The notes: generated from the letters alone by a model not told the origin. Shown: positions 1 through 7,925, counted from the first letter of the stretch. The stretch is DNA of 55,824 nt from Planomonospora parontospora (GCA_014647935.1 BMQD01000029.1:1-55824); one strand, 5' to 3'. Numbers and translations: made by a program.

Positions 1-177
1 TCCGGGCTGGGCGAGCTGATCGCGGTGCTGAACCGCGCCCAGGCCGCCGGTGTCCGGCTGCTGCTCAGCGCGGTGCCCGCCGCGGTGGTCCGGCTGCTGG
101 CCATCACGGGCCTGGACAAGGCGTTCACCGTCTGCCCCGACCTCGACGCGGCCCTGCACCGGGCCGTGGAGGGTTGA
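1..177 (+). CDS. Anti-sigma factor antagonist (STAS domain), C-terminal part
   Basis: The window opens inside this gene; only the last 58 codons are present and the stop is TGA at 175-177. The visible residues (SGLGELIAVLNRAQAAG, then a hydrophobic strand VRLLLSAVP and a closing helix) match the second half of a STAS domain, the fold of SpoIIAA/RsbV proteins that bind anti-sigma kinases of the RsbW type. The conserved phospho-acceptor would sit just before the window start, so its state cannot be judged. It resembles the complete STAS gene at 51240-51644 in the same segment. The family call is fairly secure; the sigma factor it controls is unknown. Confidence 0.75.
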   Translation, partial: SGLGELIAVLNRAQAAGVRLLLSAVPAAVVRLLAITGLDKAFTVCPDLDAALHRAVEG

Positions 178-420
178 TGTCGTCCGTATGCTCCGCGTCC
201 GGCCGGGCGGCCGGCGCGCAGGGGCCGCCCCCGCCTCCCGGCAGCGCCGATCCCTTCCCTTGGCTGCCAGGCTCCCCATCGGGGAGGCGTTCACCTGCCG
301 CTTGTTGCCACTCGGCCGACCAGGCGAGAAGAGCCCACGGGAGGCATCGGCCGAGTCGGCCCAGCCGGTCCGTCGATGAAGCTCACCACCGCGAAGGCCG
401 CCTCAGCCCATAGGGCGCCA
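178..420. other. Intergenic region without recognisable gene
   Basis: This stretch between the STAS gene and the repeat array of the recombinase has two short open frames of arginine- and proline-rich nonsense composition. I see no credible gene, RNA or terminator in it. Confidence 0.5.
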
Positions 421-521
421 CTCCCCGAATAATCAGCATTATCCGGGGAGTATTGCTATGATCTCCCCGGATAAGATCGGTGCGGCCCAGCGGGCAGCGC
501 CGGGAAAACTCCCCGGATAAG
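421..521. promoter_or_regulatory. Recombination-site-like repeat array upstream of tyrosine recombinase
   Basis: Four copies of a 12-bp motif lie directly upstream of the recombinase. Two face each other: CTCCCCGAATAA (421-432) and TTATCCGGGGAG (439-450), separated by a 6-bp spacer TCAGCA (433-438). Two further identical copies, CTCCCCGGATAAG, lie in direct orientation at 463-475 and 509-521. Inverted 11-12-bp arms around a 6-8-bp spacer are the usual core site of tyrosine recombinases. A core followed by two direct accessory motifs is the known layout of the TnpI resolution site (IRS) of Tn4430. The motifs are seen; their role is inferred. Confidence 0.65.
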
Positions 522-537
522 AAGGATAGGGCCGCTC

Positions 538-1530
538 GTGGGCGCTTCCGCGAAGAACACCGCCGCCACCTCGGGTGCTGCCCCGGGCGCGACCCCGGGC
601 GCCGCGGTGGTGCCGATCCGGCCCGCCGCCGGCCCCGCCGCCGCGGCCGCGACGGCGATCGCCGCGTTCGAGACGCACCTGGCCCGGTGCGCCCTGGCCG
701 CCAACACGGTGGTCGCCTACCGCCGCCAGGCGCGCGCCTACCGCGCCTGGCTCGACGCCCACGCCGCCGAGCACCCCGACGCGTTCGCCGACACCGTCGG
801 CGCCGAGGCCGCCGTCGCCGCCTGGCGCCGGCACCTGCTCGCGGTCGGGGCCGCCCCGGCCACCGTCAACCAGGCCCTGGCCGCCGTGGAGCTGCTCTAC
901 GCCCAGGCGGTGCGCATCCGCATCCACGTCAAGAACGCCCGGGTGCCCCGGCCCGGCGCCCCCGACGCGCTGACCCGCGCGGCCGAGAACGCCGTCCGCC
1001 GCGCCGCCGACCGCCGCGGAAGCCGGGACGCCGCCCTCATCGCGCTGCTGCTGGGCACCGGCGCCCGCGCCGAGGAATGCCAGCGCCTCACCGTCGCCGA
1101 CGTGCCGCTGACCGCCCGCACCGGCACGGTGCGCCTGCACGGCAAAGGCGACCAGGTCCGCACCGTACCGCTGCCCGCCCCGGCCCGCACCCGCCTGAAC
1201 GCCTGGCTGCACGAGCGCACCGATCTCCTGACCGCCCGGTCCGCCCTGGCCGACCGTATCGGCGACGGCCTGTGGTCCGGCCAGCGCGGCCGCCTCAGCA
1301 TCGACGGCGTCACCGACGTGGTGCGCGCCGTCGGAAAAGACGCCGGCCTGCCGTCCTTGCGCCCGCACCGGCTGCGCCACACCTACGCCACCCGCCTGCG
1401 CGAAGGCGGCGCCGACCCCGCCCAGATCCAGGCCCTGCTCGGCCACGCCTCCATCGAGACCTCCGCCCGCTACTTCCGAGCCTCGGCCGCCGAGGTCGCC
1501 GCCCTGGTCGACCGGGCCCTCGACTACTGA
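538..1530 (+). CDS. Tyrosine site-specific recombinase (XerC/XerD-like)
   Basis: This 330-residue protein is a complete tyrosine recombinase. An alanine/proline-rich leader precedes a SAM-like core-binding domain (about residues 40-125, with RCALAANTVVAYRRQARAYR). The catalytic domain shows R177 (in LLGTGAR), K203 (HGKG), H287-x-x-R290 (HRLR), H313 (LGH) and the nucleophile Y322 (ARYF), so all six catalytic positions are present. The GTG start at 538 has a purine-rich GAAGGATAGG 8 bp upstream. It would cut and rejoin DNA, probably at the repeat array 421-521 just upstream. No excisionase or transposase accompanies it. A role in plasmid dimer resolution, or in integration, is inferred. Confidence 0.85.
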   Translation: MGASAKNTAATSGAAPGATPGAAVVPIRPAAGPAAAAATAIAAFETHLARCALAANTVVAYRRQARAYRAWLDAHAAEHPDAFADTVGAEAAVAAWRRHLLAVGAAPATVNQALAAVELLYAQAVRIRIHVKNARVPRPGAPDALTRAAENAVRRAADRRGSRDAALIALLLGTGARAEECQRLTVADVPLTARTGTVRLHGKGDQVRTVPLPAPARTRLNAWLHERTDLLTARSALADRIGDGLWSGQRGRLSIDGVTDVVRAVGKDAGLPSLRPHRLRHTYATRLREGGADPAQIQALLGHASIETSARYFRASAAEVAALVDRALDY

Positions 1531-1669
1531 GACCTGGACTACTACCGGATCGACAGCACCGGTCGCCGTCGACCCCGCTCGACTGACCCTGTCCACCGCG
1601 CGGGCTCCCCGCCGTCCTGGACGCCGGGGTTGCGCTCGCGGGTTAGGGTGCGGGGTGGAGGCAGGCCCG

Positions 1670-2002
1670 ATGACCGACGTGCGCGAGGCCCTGGCCGTCA
1701 TCGCCGCCGCCGCCCGGGCGGCCTACGCCGACGGCGCGCATCTGCGGGTGCGCTCCTCGGGCATCGTGCACCAGGTGGCGATGACCCGGTGGCTGGCCGG
1801 GGAGCTCATGCCGGGCCCGGCCTGCATGGTCGGCGTCAGCGGCTGGGACCCCGGCGCGGCCCATCCCGACCGGGGTGAGGTCACCTGCCGGCGGTGCCTG
1901 AAGCTCACCCGGCGCGAGCCGGTCGTCGACCAGCAGCTGCGGTTGTTCGACGGCCCCGGTCCCGAACCGGAGGAAAAGGCGGAGCAGCTTCCCGCCTGGT
2001 AG
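1670..2002 (+). CDS. Small hypothetical protein with one CxxC pair
   Basis: I do not recognise this 110-residue protein. The ATG at 1670 is preceded by GTGGAGG at 1655-1661, which decides for this start over the upstream in-frame GTG. The first third is an alanine-rich helix (REALAVIAAAARAAYADGAHLRV). The middle has conserved-looking aromatic and glycine residues (CMVGVSGWDPG) and then a CRRC pair that could help bind a metal. The tail is acidic. It stands alone, 140 bp after the recombinase and facing the convergent gene at 2039-2626. Confidence 0.55.
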   Translation: MTDVREALAVIAAAARAAYADGAHLRVRSSGIVHQVAMTRWLAGELMPGPACMVGVSGWDPGAAHPDRGEVTCRRCLKLTRREPVVDQQLRLFDGPGPEPEEKAEQLPAW

Positions 2003-2038
2003 CCGAACCCGGCGGGCAGGAAGGCAGCGCGGAGGGAG

Positions 2039-2626
2039 TCAGTCCTCGCCGAACATCGCCGACAACCCGTTCAGCATCTGCAGCAGGATGTCGACGTTGC
2101 CGATCGCGTCGACCAGGCAGGCGCGAGCCTTCTCGAGCTCGGCGATGTGCTCGGTGACCGCCTCGGCGCTGGGGACCTGCCCGGCGCCGATGACGCCCAG
2201 CAGGCGCTGCAGGCCCTCGGCGGTGTGCGCCGCGGCGAGCGGGATCGGCCCGGTGGAGGGATCCTGGGCGAACTGGCGTAGGGGGCCAGCCACCCGCAGG
2301 GTCTGCCAGCGCAGGAAGGCGGCCAGACGCTCGGGATCGCCGTCGACGCCCGCGGTGGCCAGTTGCTGGCGGTGCGCGGCCGCCAGCTCCTCGAGGTCGG
2401 CCGCGCCGATCTCGACGAGCATCGCTTCCACCTGCACCGCGCCCAGCAGCGCGTTGGCCAGGCGCATCCGATAGGGCACCATGCCGCCGAGCCGGTTCGC
2501 TTCGGCCTCGTGCTCGGCGGCGGTGTTGCTGCCGCCGTACAGGCCCAGGGCGGCCAGAGCCGCACCGAGCTGTTCGGCGGAAGCAGGCTCGTCGGTGAAC
2601 TCATCGGGCGTCAGGGGAAGGTCCAT
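2039..2626 (-). CDS. Hypothetical helical protein, 195 aa
   Basis: This protein has no recognisable family motif. It is almost entirely helix-forming, rich in Ala, Leu and Glu, with an acidic N-terminus (TPDEFTDEPASAEQLGAALA) and a C-terminal segment suggestive of a coiled coil (HIAELEKARACLVDAIGNVD). There is no signal peptide or membrane segment. Codon third positions are strongly GC-biased in this frame, which supports it as a real gene. It is convergent with 1670-2002 and divergent from 2791-3078. The start is the first ATG; no clear ribosome-binding site is visible. Confidence 0.55.
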   Translation of the reverse strand: MDLPLTPDEFTDEPASAEQLGAALAALGLYGGSNTAAEHEAEANRLGGMVPYRMRLANALLGAVQVEAMLVEIGAADLEELAAAHRQQLATAGVDGDPERLAAFLRWQTLRVAGPLRQFAQDPSTGPIPLAAAHTAEGLQRLLGVIGAGQVPSAEAVTEHIAELEKARACLVDAIGNVDILLQMLNGLSAMFGED

Positions 2627-2790
2627 GGCCGATCACGGTAGGGGCGCGGCGTCGGCGGCCGCCGGAGTTTTCGGCCTTTCTGGCCCACCCTTATGTCTGC
2701 GCGTGCGAGGCGGCCGTCCCCGGCCAGGGGCACGCCGCCCGTGCAGCCGAACGCAAGGACAACGGCCTCCGCGCGACCTACGGTAAAGCC

Positions 2791-3078
2791 ATGCCCCGCA
2801 CCCCTTCCGATCCCCCCGGCGACATCTGCTCCGCTGACGAGCACCTCGTGACCGTCATGTGGGAGTTCGCCTGTCCGGATGCCGAGGTCGGCATCTGCGA
2901 AGAGCCCGACTGCGATCCTGAGGAGGGCTACTGGTTCGCCGCGTGCGGCTTGGGTGACTTCATCATCGAGGCGCCCCAGGAGCACTACGGCGCGTTGTGG
3001 GCCTTTGCCGCACAGCATGAGCAGGACCCACAGATCGGCCAGGGCCTGGACCGGTTGCCGGACGCCGCAACGCAGTGA
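2791..3078 (+). CDS. Small acidic hypothetical protein
   Basis: This 95-residue product is unusually acidic and Cys/Trp-containing (MWEFACPDAEVGICEEPDCDPEEGYWFAACG). The cysteines could bind a metal, but no standard zinc pattern is complete. No strong ribosome-binding site precedes the ATG at 2791. An antisense open frame exists across it but has arginine/proline-rich composition, so I favour this strand. It is divergent from 2039-2626 with about 160 bp between. Function unknown. Confidence 0.45.
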   Translation: MPRTPSDPPGDICSADEHLVTVMWEFACPDAEVGICEEPDCDPEEGYWFAACGLGDFIIEAPQEHYGALWAFAAQHEQDPQIGQGLDRLPDAATQ

Positions 3079-3216
3079 CCGGCCGGCCTCTTCGGCTGAG
3101 GATCCTCGCGCTTCCTGCACCGTCCTCGCGCGTGCGCGAAGGCGGTCTCGGGTCGCCGCTTGACGGTTGCACGACGCCGCGGGCCGCCTCGAGTGCAGAT
3201 AGGGCTCCGCGACGGC

Positions 3217-3378
3217 CTACTCGCGTTCGGCGATGATCTGCTGGGCGCCGGCGAGTCGTTCGACCGCAGCGGCCAGGGCGAGGATCGCGAGCACCTTCGC
3301 CTTCTCGGTGTTGTCGTCCGCCAGCGCCGACAGTGCCGAGTCCTCATGCATCCCCGGGGGGATCATGCTGCTGTGCAT
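3217..3378 (-). CDS. Small hypothetical protein, 53 aa
   Basis: The frame is open further upstream, but an AGAGAGGAAGC ribosome-binding site points to the ATG at 3378, giving a 53-residue protein. It has one long alanine-rich helix (KVLAILALAAAVERLAGAQQII). It lies 27 bp downstream of 3406-3801 on the same strand and is probably cotranscribed with it. No family is recognised. Confidence 0.45.
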   Translation of the reverse strand: MHSSMIPPGMHEDSALSALADDNTEKAKVLAILALAAAVERLAGAQQIIAERE

Positions 3379-3405
3379 CGTGCTTCCTCTCTGCAGGGGC
3401 ACCGG

Positions 3406-3801
3406 TCAGTCGCTGGTCCAGGCTTTGAACTCCGGGGCGGCGATCACCCGGAGTTTGGGGTCGCGCTCCTTCTCCGGATCGCGGCTCGGCACGCCCGGAA
3501 CGAGCACCACGGTGAAACCGGCGGCGTACAGCACGTCCGCCATCGCCCGCTCCATGGCCAGCGTGGTGGCCCGCTCGACCCGCACCACGGGATGGTCGGG
3601 GTGATCCACGCCCCGCTCTCCGGACTGCTCGTCGAACTTCGCCTCCGCCCACCACATCAGCGAGGCGCGCTGACCCTCTGCCCAGACGTGGTAGCCGCCG
3701 GCGGGCCCGTTGCCCTTTTCCGGTATCCCGACCCGGGCGAACAACTGGCGGATGTCACGCACGAGCGCCTGGGCCTTGGCCGAGGGGGCGGGAAGGGTCA
3801 T
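3406..3801 (-). CDS. Hypothetical protein, 131 aa
   Basis: This protein has a mixed composition typical of a folded cytoplasmic domain: WWAEAKFDE, RVERATTLAMERAMADVLYAAGF and VVLVPGVPSRDPEKE. There is no signal peptide or membrane segment. The alternating helices and strands suggest a small alpha/beta domain, but I cannot name a family. It is first of a two-gene unit with 3217-3378 on the minus strand. The start ATG at 3801 is the first available; its ribosome-binding site is not obvious. Confidence 0.5.
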   Translation of the reverse strand: MTLPAPSAKAQALVRDIRQLFARVGIPEKGNGPAGGYHVWAEGQRASLMWWAEAKFDEQSGERGVDHPDHPVVRVERATTLAMERAMADVLYAAGFTVVLVPGVPSRDPEKERDPKLRVIAAPEFKAWTSD

Positions 3802-3895
3802 ACGCGCACGCTAGATCCGATCCACCGACGCATCCAGATCTGCTTCCGCTTCCGGCCACGCCTGCCGAGACGTCCTGACGGGGCCGGCGGGTCTG

Positions 3896-4222
3896 TCACG
3901 CGGACGGGCTCTTGTCCGAGTAGGGCGGCAGGCTGCACAGCGCCGAGCAGTACGGCGCCCAATCACCAACGGGTGTCGACCCGCACCGCGGACACACGGG
4001 CATCATGTCGGCGTCATCGACAGTGAGGATGTCGTCGGGATCTTCCTCGTGGTGCTCGGCCAATCGCATGAACGCCTTGTCATGGGACTGCGGGGCGGTC
4101 AGTGACCAGTCGCAGTCCGGATGGGGACACACCGCGTACCAGTAGACATCCGGCGCGGTGGACCACGCGGCGTAGACACGCGGTTCGTGAGTCGGCGAGG
4201 TCTGCGGAACCGAGTACGTCAT
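3896..4222 (-). CDS. Small zinc-ribbon-like protein
   Basis: The reading frame extends upstream into the AT-rich region, but sensible protein begins at the ATG at 4222 (MTYSVPQ), giving 108 residues. It contains CPHPDCDW near residue 33 and CPRCG followed by YCSALC near the C-terminus, so two Cys clusters could bind one or two zinc ions. Aromatic and acidic residues fill the rest (AEHHEEDPDDILTVDDADMM). No family name is certain. It is transcribed away from the AT-rich island 4501-4620. Confidence 0.5.
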   Translation of the reverse strand: MTYSVPQTSPTHEPRVYAAWSTAPDVYWYAVCPHPDCDWSLTAPQSHDKAFMRLAEHHEEDPDDILTVDDADMMPVCPRCGSTPVGDWAPYCSALCSLPPYSDKSPSA

Positions 4223-4500
4223 GACTCGACGGTAGACGATGGACCGCTGCTGGCCCCTTGCGTCTGCACCGGCCTGTGCCCCGGGCGGGCCGGATCGTAG
4301 CCGTCGGCGGTCCCGCCCCTCAAGCCCGCTCCCTCGCTGCGCTCGGTCGGCGGCCTTGACCGCCGGGCACGCTGACGGCTGACCGGCCCCCGGCCCGGGG
4401 CCTCGCGCGAACTTCGCGAGCCGCTCGCGCGGGCACGGGAGCCGACGGACCGGAGAACCCGAAGAGAGAAGCCAGAACAGAGAAATCAGACAAATAAGAC

Positions 4501-4620
4501 AAAATGATACGAATACTACAAATAGCACATAAAGGAAAAATGGAGAATATAGAGAATGCCGATGCATATACGACAATAAAGTCATATAGTACATATATGT
4601 ACTATATAGACAAGTAAAAT
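4501..4620. promoter_or_regulatory. AT-rich island with 24-bp perfect palindrome
   Basis: By hand count 87 of these 120 bases are A or T, in a region otherwise well above 65% GC. At 4584-4607 lies a perfect palindrome of 24 bp; its left half is ATATAGTACATA and the right half is its exact complement. It sits 77 bp before the start of the gene at 4684 and about 360 bp before the divergent gene at 3896-4222. It could be an operator for the downstream zinc protein, an origin or centromere element, or a target of an AT-binding silencer such as Lsr2. The sequence does not decide between these. Confidence 0.6.
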
Positions 4621-4683
4621 GATCAAGAGTGCTAAGGTATCGTCACTTTCGCGCCGATACGTCCGGGACGGAAAGAGGCCGCG

Positions 4684-5175
4684 ATGCCGTCTGAGCACGA
4701 CGACGACCCCTTCCTCCACGTCCGCGCCGAGTACCGGCTGGGAGGGCGCACCTGCGCCTGGTGCGGGCAGTACGTCGCCTACTCCGGACGCGGCCGGCCC
4801 GCCTCCTACTGCTCCAAGTCGTGCCGTAACCGGGCATGGGAAGTACGTAGCGCCGAGGCCCGCCTGCAGCGCGACATCGCCGCCGGCGCGCTGCGCACCG
4901 AGCCGGTGCGCGAGACGATCCGCGAAATCGTCACCGAGAACACCATCGTCGTCCGGCGAACCAAGCCCGACCCGATCGTGCCGACGGCCGCCCGCCAGTG
5001 GATCGACGTCCTGGCCGAACTCCGCGAGCAGCTGCGCACCGGCGAGCTGGGCCGCAAGCACTGGCAGCACGCCAAGCTCTACGACGCCCTGGCCGACGTC
5101 GTGACCGCGCTCGGAGAGGCTCACCCGGGAGGCCTGCACCCGCTGCATCGCGCGGTCTCCCGGCGCCGACGCTGA
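4684..5175 (+). CDS. Zinc-finger-like protein (CxxC...CxxxC)
   Basis: This 163-residue protein has an N-terminal Cys cluster, TCAWCGQYVAYSGRG then YCSKSCRNRAWE (about residues 24-53). The pattern C-x2-C-x(n)-C-x3-C followed by R-x-RAW recurs in small proteins of actinomycete mobile elements. The rest is helical (residues 55-150, with VRETIREIVTENTIVVRR and LAELREQLRTGELGRKHWQ), ending in a basic tail. GAAAGAGG lies 6 bp before the ATG. The AT-rich palindrome at 4584-4607 lies directly upstream. DNA binding is plausible but inferred. Confidence 0.6.
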   Translation: MPSEHDDDPFLHVRAEYRLGGRTCAWCGQYVAYSGRGRPASYCSKSCRNRAWEVRSAEARLQRDIAAGALRTEPVRETIREIVTENTIVVRRTKPDPIVPTAARQWIDVLAELREQLRTGELGRKHWQHAKLYDALADVVTALGEAHPGGLHPLHRAVSRRRR

Positions 5176-5234
5176 CCGCTACCGCTCCCCCGGCGGGTGG
5201 CCGGGAGGCGGGTATTCGGCCTTTTCGGCCCGCC

Positions 5235-5406
5235 CTACGCGTGTATGCGCCAGACCCTGCTCCCGCGCGATGCTGACCGCAGCAGGCCGGTCAGCCACGC
5301 GGGCAACATCGCGATCGGCGCGTCTCGCTCCACGACGTACGGCTTGTCGTCGACGATCGAGCCGGGACCGATGAGGTAGCTGTTGAGCGCCCGGTTGTTG
5401 TCAGTG
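5235..5406 (-). pseudogene. Remnant of bifunctional DNA primase/polymerase (prim-pol)
   Basis: The minus-strand frame reads ALNSYLIGPGSIVDDKPYVV followed by ERDAPIAMLPAWLTGLL. This matches the end of the N-terminal prim-pol domain found in replication proteins of actinomycete phages and integrative elements (typically GGYLVGPGS...YVVERDAPVAPLPAWLAGLL). Only about 55 codons remain, without the catalytic acidic residues, and the upstream part of the frame is unrelated, so this is a broken gene. The 26-bp repeat 5381-5406 forms its 5' edge, which suggests it was cut by a recombination event at that repeat. Confidence 0.6.
5381..5406. repeat. 26-bp direct repeat, left copy
   Basis: The sequence beginning TGTTGAGCGCCCGGTTG at 5381-5406 is identical over 26 bp to 10494-10519, in the same orientation. 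The bases on either side differ, so the repeat has sharp ends. It lies in the prim-pol remnant. It may be an attachment-site duplication or a recombination scar. Confidence 0.75.
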
Positions 5407-5509
5407 ATCTGAGAAGTCAGGCCGATAGGAGGCGGCTGGCCGAGGTGAGCGGAGCAGGGCATTGTACCACGACGCACGACCGGCCACACCGGCCTGACGA
5501 GGCGTCTGC

Positions 5510-5830
5510 TCAGCGGTTCCTCCACCAGTCCAGGCATCGGCGCCAAGTGCGGGAGCGTATCCGGCAGGCGATCTCGCAGACCAGGCAGGTGCCCGGCGGG
5601 GCGGCGGCGAGCTGAGCGATGAGGTCGGCGTCGGTCACCGGATCCAGATGGTCGGCTCCCACGACCAGCAGCAGGCGCACCTCCCCAGCATCACCGATGC
5701 CGCCCCGCGCGGCGGAGACGACCGCCTGCGCGCTGCGGACGTGACCGGCCGAAAGCAGCCGGTAGGACCAGCCGGTGATGTCGGCGGTGCGGTCCAGCTC
5801 GGCGGCGATACGGGCGGGCAGCGCTCTCAT
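5510..5830 (-). CDS. Hypothetical protein, 106 aa
   Basis: This protein begins MRALPARIAAELDRTADITGW and continues as a small alpha/beta-like domain with a hydrophobic strand (VRLLLVVGADHLD). A Cys pair (CLVC) and a Trp/Arg-rich C-terminus (RTWRRCLDWWRNR) follow. No family is recognised. It is downstream of the SulP gene on the same strand, separated from it by the 18-bp-stem hairpin at 5903-5947, so it is probably transcribed independently. It is the leftmost gene of the block bounded by the 26-bp repeats. Confidence 0.5.
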   Translation of the reverse strand: MRALPARIAAELDRTADITGWSYRLLSAGHVRSAQAVVSAARGGIGDAGEVRLLLVVGADHLDPVTDADLIAQLAAAPPGTCLVCEIACRIRSRTWRRCLDWWRNR

Positions 5831-5902
5831 CGGTGTGATCCCTCTGCTGTCTGTATGCGAACGCCGCTGGCCGGCCCGGTTGCGACAACGTCCCGGCGGG
5901 TC

Positions 5903-5947
5903 CGGCCGGTTCCCGCCCGCCGTGTCTGCGCGGGCGGGAACCGGCCG
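5903..5947 (-). terminator. Strong hairpin downstream of SulP gene
   Basis: The arms at 5903-5920 and 5930-5947 are perfectly complementary over 18 bp with a 9-nt loop. The structure begins 34 nt after the SulP stop codon, so it most likely terminates or stabilises that transcript. No long T-run follows, as is common in high-GC actinomycetes. Confidence 0.7.
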
Positions 5948-5980
5948 ACGGCTGGCGGCGCTGTATGCGACGGTGGCGGG

Positions 5981-7480
5981 TCAGTGGCCGCCGGACAGCT
6001 GGCCGGCGAGGGCGCCGTGCAGGCGGGCACTGGGCTCGTTGAGGCCGATGACGGTGACGGTCTTGCCGCGGGCGGCGTATTTGGTCTCCACGGCGTCCAG
6101 CGCCGCCACCGAGGAGGCGTCCCAGATGTGGGCGCCGGACAGGTCGATGACGACCTGGTCGGGGTCGCCGGTGTAGTCGAACCGGTAGACCAGGTCGCCT
6201 GAGGAGGCGAAGAACAGCTCGCCGGTGACGGCGTAGACGACCTGGATGCCGTCGGGGTCGACGACGGCGGTGACGTTGGCCAGGTGGGCGACGCGCCGGG
6301 CGAAGATGACCATGGCGGTGAGGGAACCGGCGATGACGCCGATGGCCAGGTTGTGGGTGGCGACCACGACGGCGACGGTGGTGGTCATGACGATGGTCTC
6401 GCCCCAGGGCATGCGCTTGAGGGTGGCCGGGGCGATGGAATGCCAGTCGAAGGTGGCGAAGGAGACCAGGATCATGACGGCGACCAGGGCGGCCATCGGG
6501 ATCTGCGAGACCCAGGGGCCGAAGGCGATGCACAGGATCATGAGGAAGACGCCGGCGGTGAAGGTCGACAGCCGGGTGCGGGCCCCGCTGGTCTTCACGT
6601 TGATCATCGTCTGGCCGATCATGGCGCAGCCGCCCATGCCGCCGAACAAGCCGGTGACGATGTTGGCGACGCCCTGGCCGATGGACTCACGCGTCTTGTT
6701 GGAGCGGGTGTCGGTGATGTCGTCCACCAGCTTGGCGGTCATCAGCGACTCCATCAGCCCGACCAGGGCCAGAGCGAACGCGTACGGCGCGAGCAGAGTG
6801 AGGGTGTCCATCGTGAACGGCACGTCCGGCAGGCCGAAGACCGGCAGGGCCGAGGGCAGGGCGCCCTTGTCGCCGACGGTCGGCACGGCAAGTCCCGCGC
6901 CGAGGGTGATGGCGGTCAGGATCGCGATGGAGACCAGCGGGGCGGGCACCACCGTGGTGACGCGGGGGAAGAACACCATGAGGGCCAGGCCGCCGATCAC
7001 CAGCGGGTAGACCATCCAGGGCACGCCGGTGAGTTCGGGCACCTGCGCCATGAAGATCAGGATCGCCAGGGCGTTGACGAAGCCGACCATCACGCTGCGC
7101 GGTACGAACCGCATCAGCTTCGCCACTCCCAGGGCGCCGAGCACGATCTGGATGAGGCCGCCGAGGATGACCGCGGCGATGAGGTGGTCCAGGCCGTGCT
7201 CGCGGGCCAGCGGGGCGACGACCAGGGCGATCGCGCCGGTGGCGGCGGAGATCATCGCGGGGCGGCCGCCGACGATCGCGATGACCACGGCCATGGTGAA
7301 GGAGGCGAACAGCCCGACGCTGGGGTCGACCCCGGCGATGATGGAGAACGAGATCGCCTCGGGGATGAGGGCGAGTGCGACCACCAGGCCGGCGAGGATC
7401 TCGGTGCGGGCGACCTTCGGCGACAGCCAGGCCGGCCGGGACGGGCGCAGGTGCGCGGAAAGCAGTGATGAGCTGGGCAA
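5981..7480 (-). CDS. SulP-family anion transporter with STAS domain
   Basis: About 499 residues. Some ten or more hydrophobic membrane segments run from residue 20 to about 380, including VVALALIPEAISFSIIAGV and FGGMGGCAMIGQTMINVKTS, which are hallmarks of SulP (SLC26-like) sulfate/bicarbonate transporters. A cytoplasmic STAS domain follows (ELFFASSGDLVYRF, then VVIDLSGAHIWDASSVAALD). Transport of sulfate, bicarbonate or another anion is known for the family; the substrate here is not determined. The start is probably the TTG at 7480, 6 nt after AAAAGGA; an upstream GTG at 7510 is the alternative. It is divergent from the MerR gene, whose operator may serve both. Confidence 0.88.
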   Translation of the reverse strand: MPSSSLLSAHLRPSRPAWLSPKVARTEILAGLVVALALIPEAISFSIIAGVDPSVGLFASFTMAVVIAIVGGRPAMISAATGAIALVVAPLAREHGLDHLIAAVILGGLIQIVLGALGVAKLMRFVPRSVMVGFVNALAILIFMAQVPELTGVPWMVYPLVIGGLALMVFFPRVTTVVPAPLVSIAILTAITLGAGLAVPTVGDKGALPSALPVFGLPDVPFTMDTLTLLAPYAFALALVGLMESLMTAKLVDDITDTRSNKTRESIGQGVANIVTGLFGGMGGCAMIGQTMINVKTSGARTRLSTFTAGVFLMILCIAFGPWVSQIPMAALVAVMILVSFATFDWHSIAPATLKRMPWGETIVMTTTVAVVVATHNLAIGVIAGSLTAMVIFARRVAHLANVTAVVDPDGIQVVYAVTGELFFASSGDLVYRFDYTGDPDQVVIDLSGAHIWDASSVAALDAVETKYAARGKTVTVIGLNEPSARLHGALAGQLSGGH

Positions 7481-7826
7481 CAGGCATCCTTTTAGGCAGG
7501 AGAAGAGCACGCTGCGGCGGCAGGGCCGCCCGGCAGGTGAGGGGCCGATCAACGAACACGAAAAGGGCAGGCGACCGCCGCGCACGGATCGAGAGGCGGT
7601 CGAAACGATCAGGGCCCGGCCGTGTGGCCCGCGGAGTGGAAGGGCGCGGGCGGGCGGGGCCGCGGCGTCACGGCGGGCAGGAGGCGGCGGGCGGGGCGGG
7701 CATGCGCGGGCCGGTGTCCTTTGCGTCGAGGGCGCCGCACGGCGCGCCGGTGCACCGTGCTCGGGCAGGGCCGCATCCGTGCGCGGCCGGCGGGCAGACC
7801 AGCAGGGATCTCCCCGGTGCCTGCAA
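7481..7826. other. Divergent intergenic region SulP-MerR
   Basis: No gene is visible between the SulP start and the MerR-type operator. The sequence is extremely G-rich on the plus strand. It presumably holds the SulP promoter and leader. Confidence 0.5.
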
Positions 7827-7850
7827 CCCTACCTTAACGTTAGAGTAGGG
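7827..7850. promoter_or_regulatory. MerR-type operator
   Basis: A 24-bp interrupted palindrome, CCCTACCTTAAC facing GTTAGAGTAGGG with two mismatches, lies 76 bp before the MerR start. The inner ACCTTAACGTTAGAGT matches the style of promoters bound by MerR-family regulators between the -35 and -10 elements. Autoregulation, and perhaps control of SulP, is inferred. Confidence 0.6.
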
Positions 7851-7925
7851 ATTCGTGGGGGTGGGGCACCGGGCCGCACCCCGAGCGCACCCCGGGTGCA
7901 CCCGAGCAGTGAGGCCGACCCGCCC

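Noticed and set aside
439-1701. A 420-codon minus-strand frame across the tyrosine recombinase
   Set aside because: Shadow of the recombinase gene, which has all six catalytic residues on the plus strand.
6284-7468. A plus-strand frame of nearly 400 codons across the SulP gene
   Set aside because: It is dominated by Asp, Gly, His and Gln, as expected for the antisense of a membrane protein, and no domain is visible.
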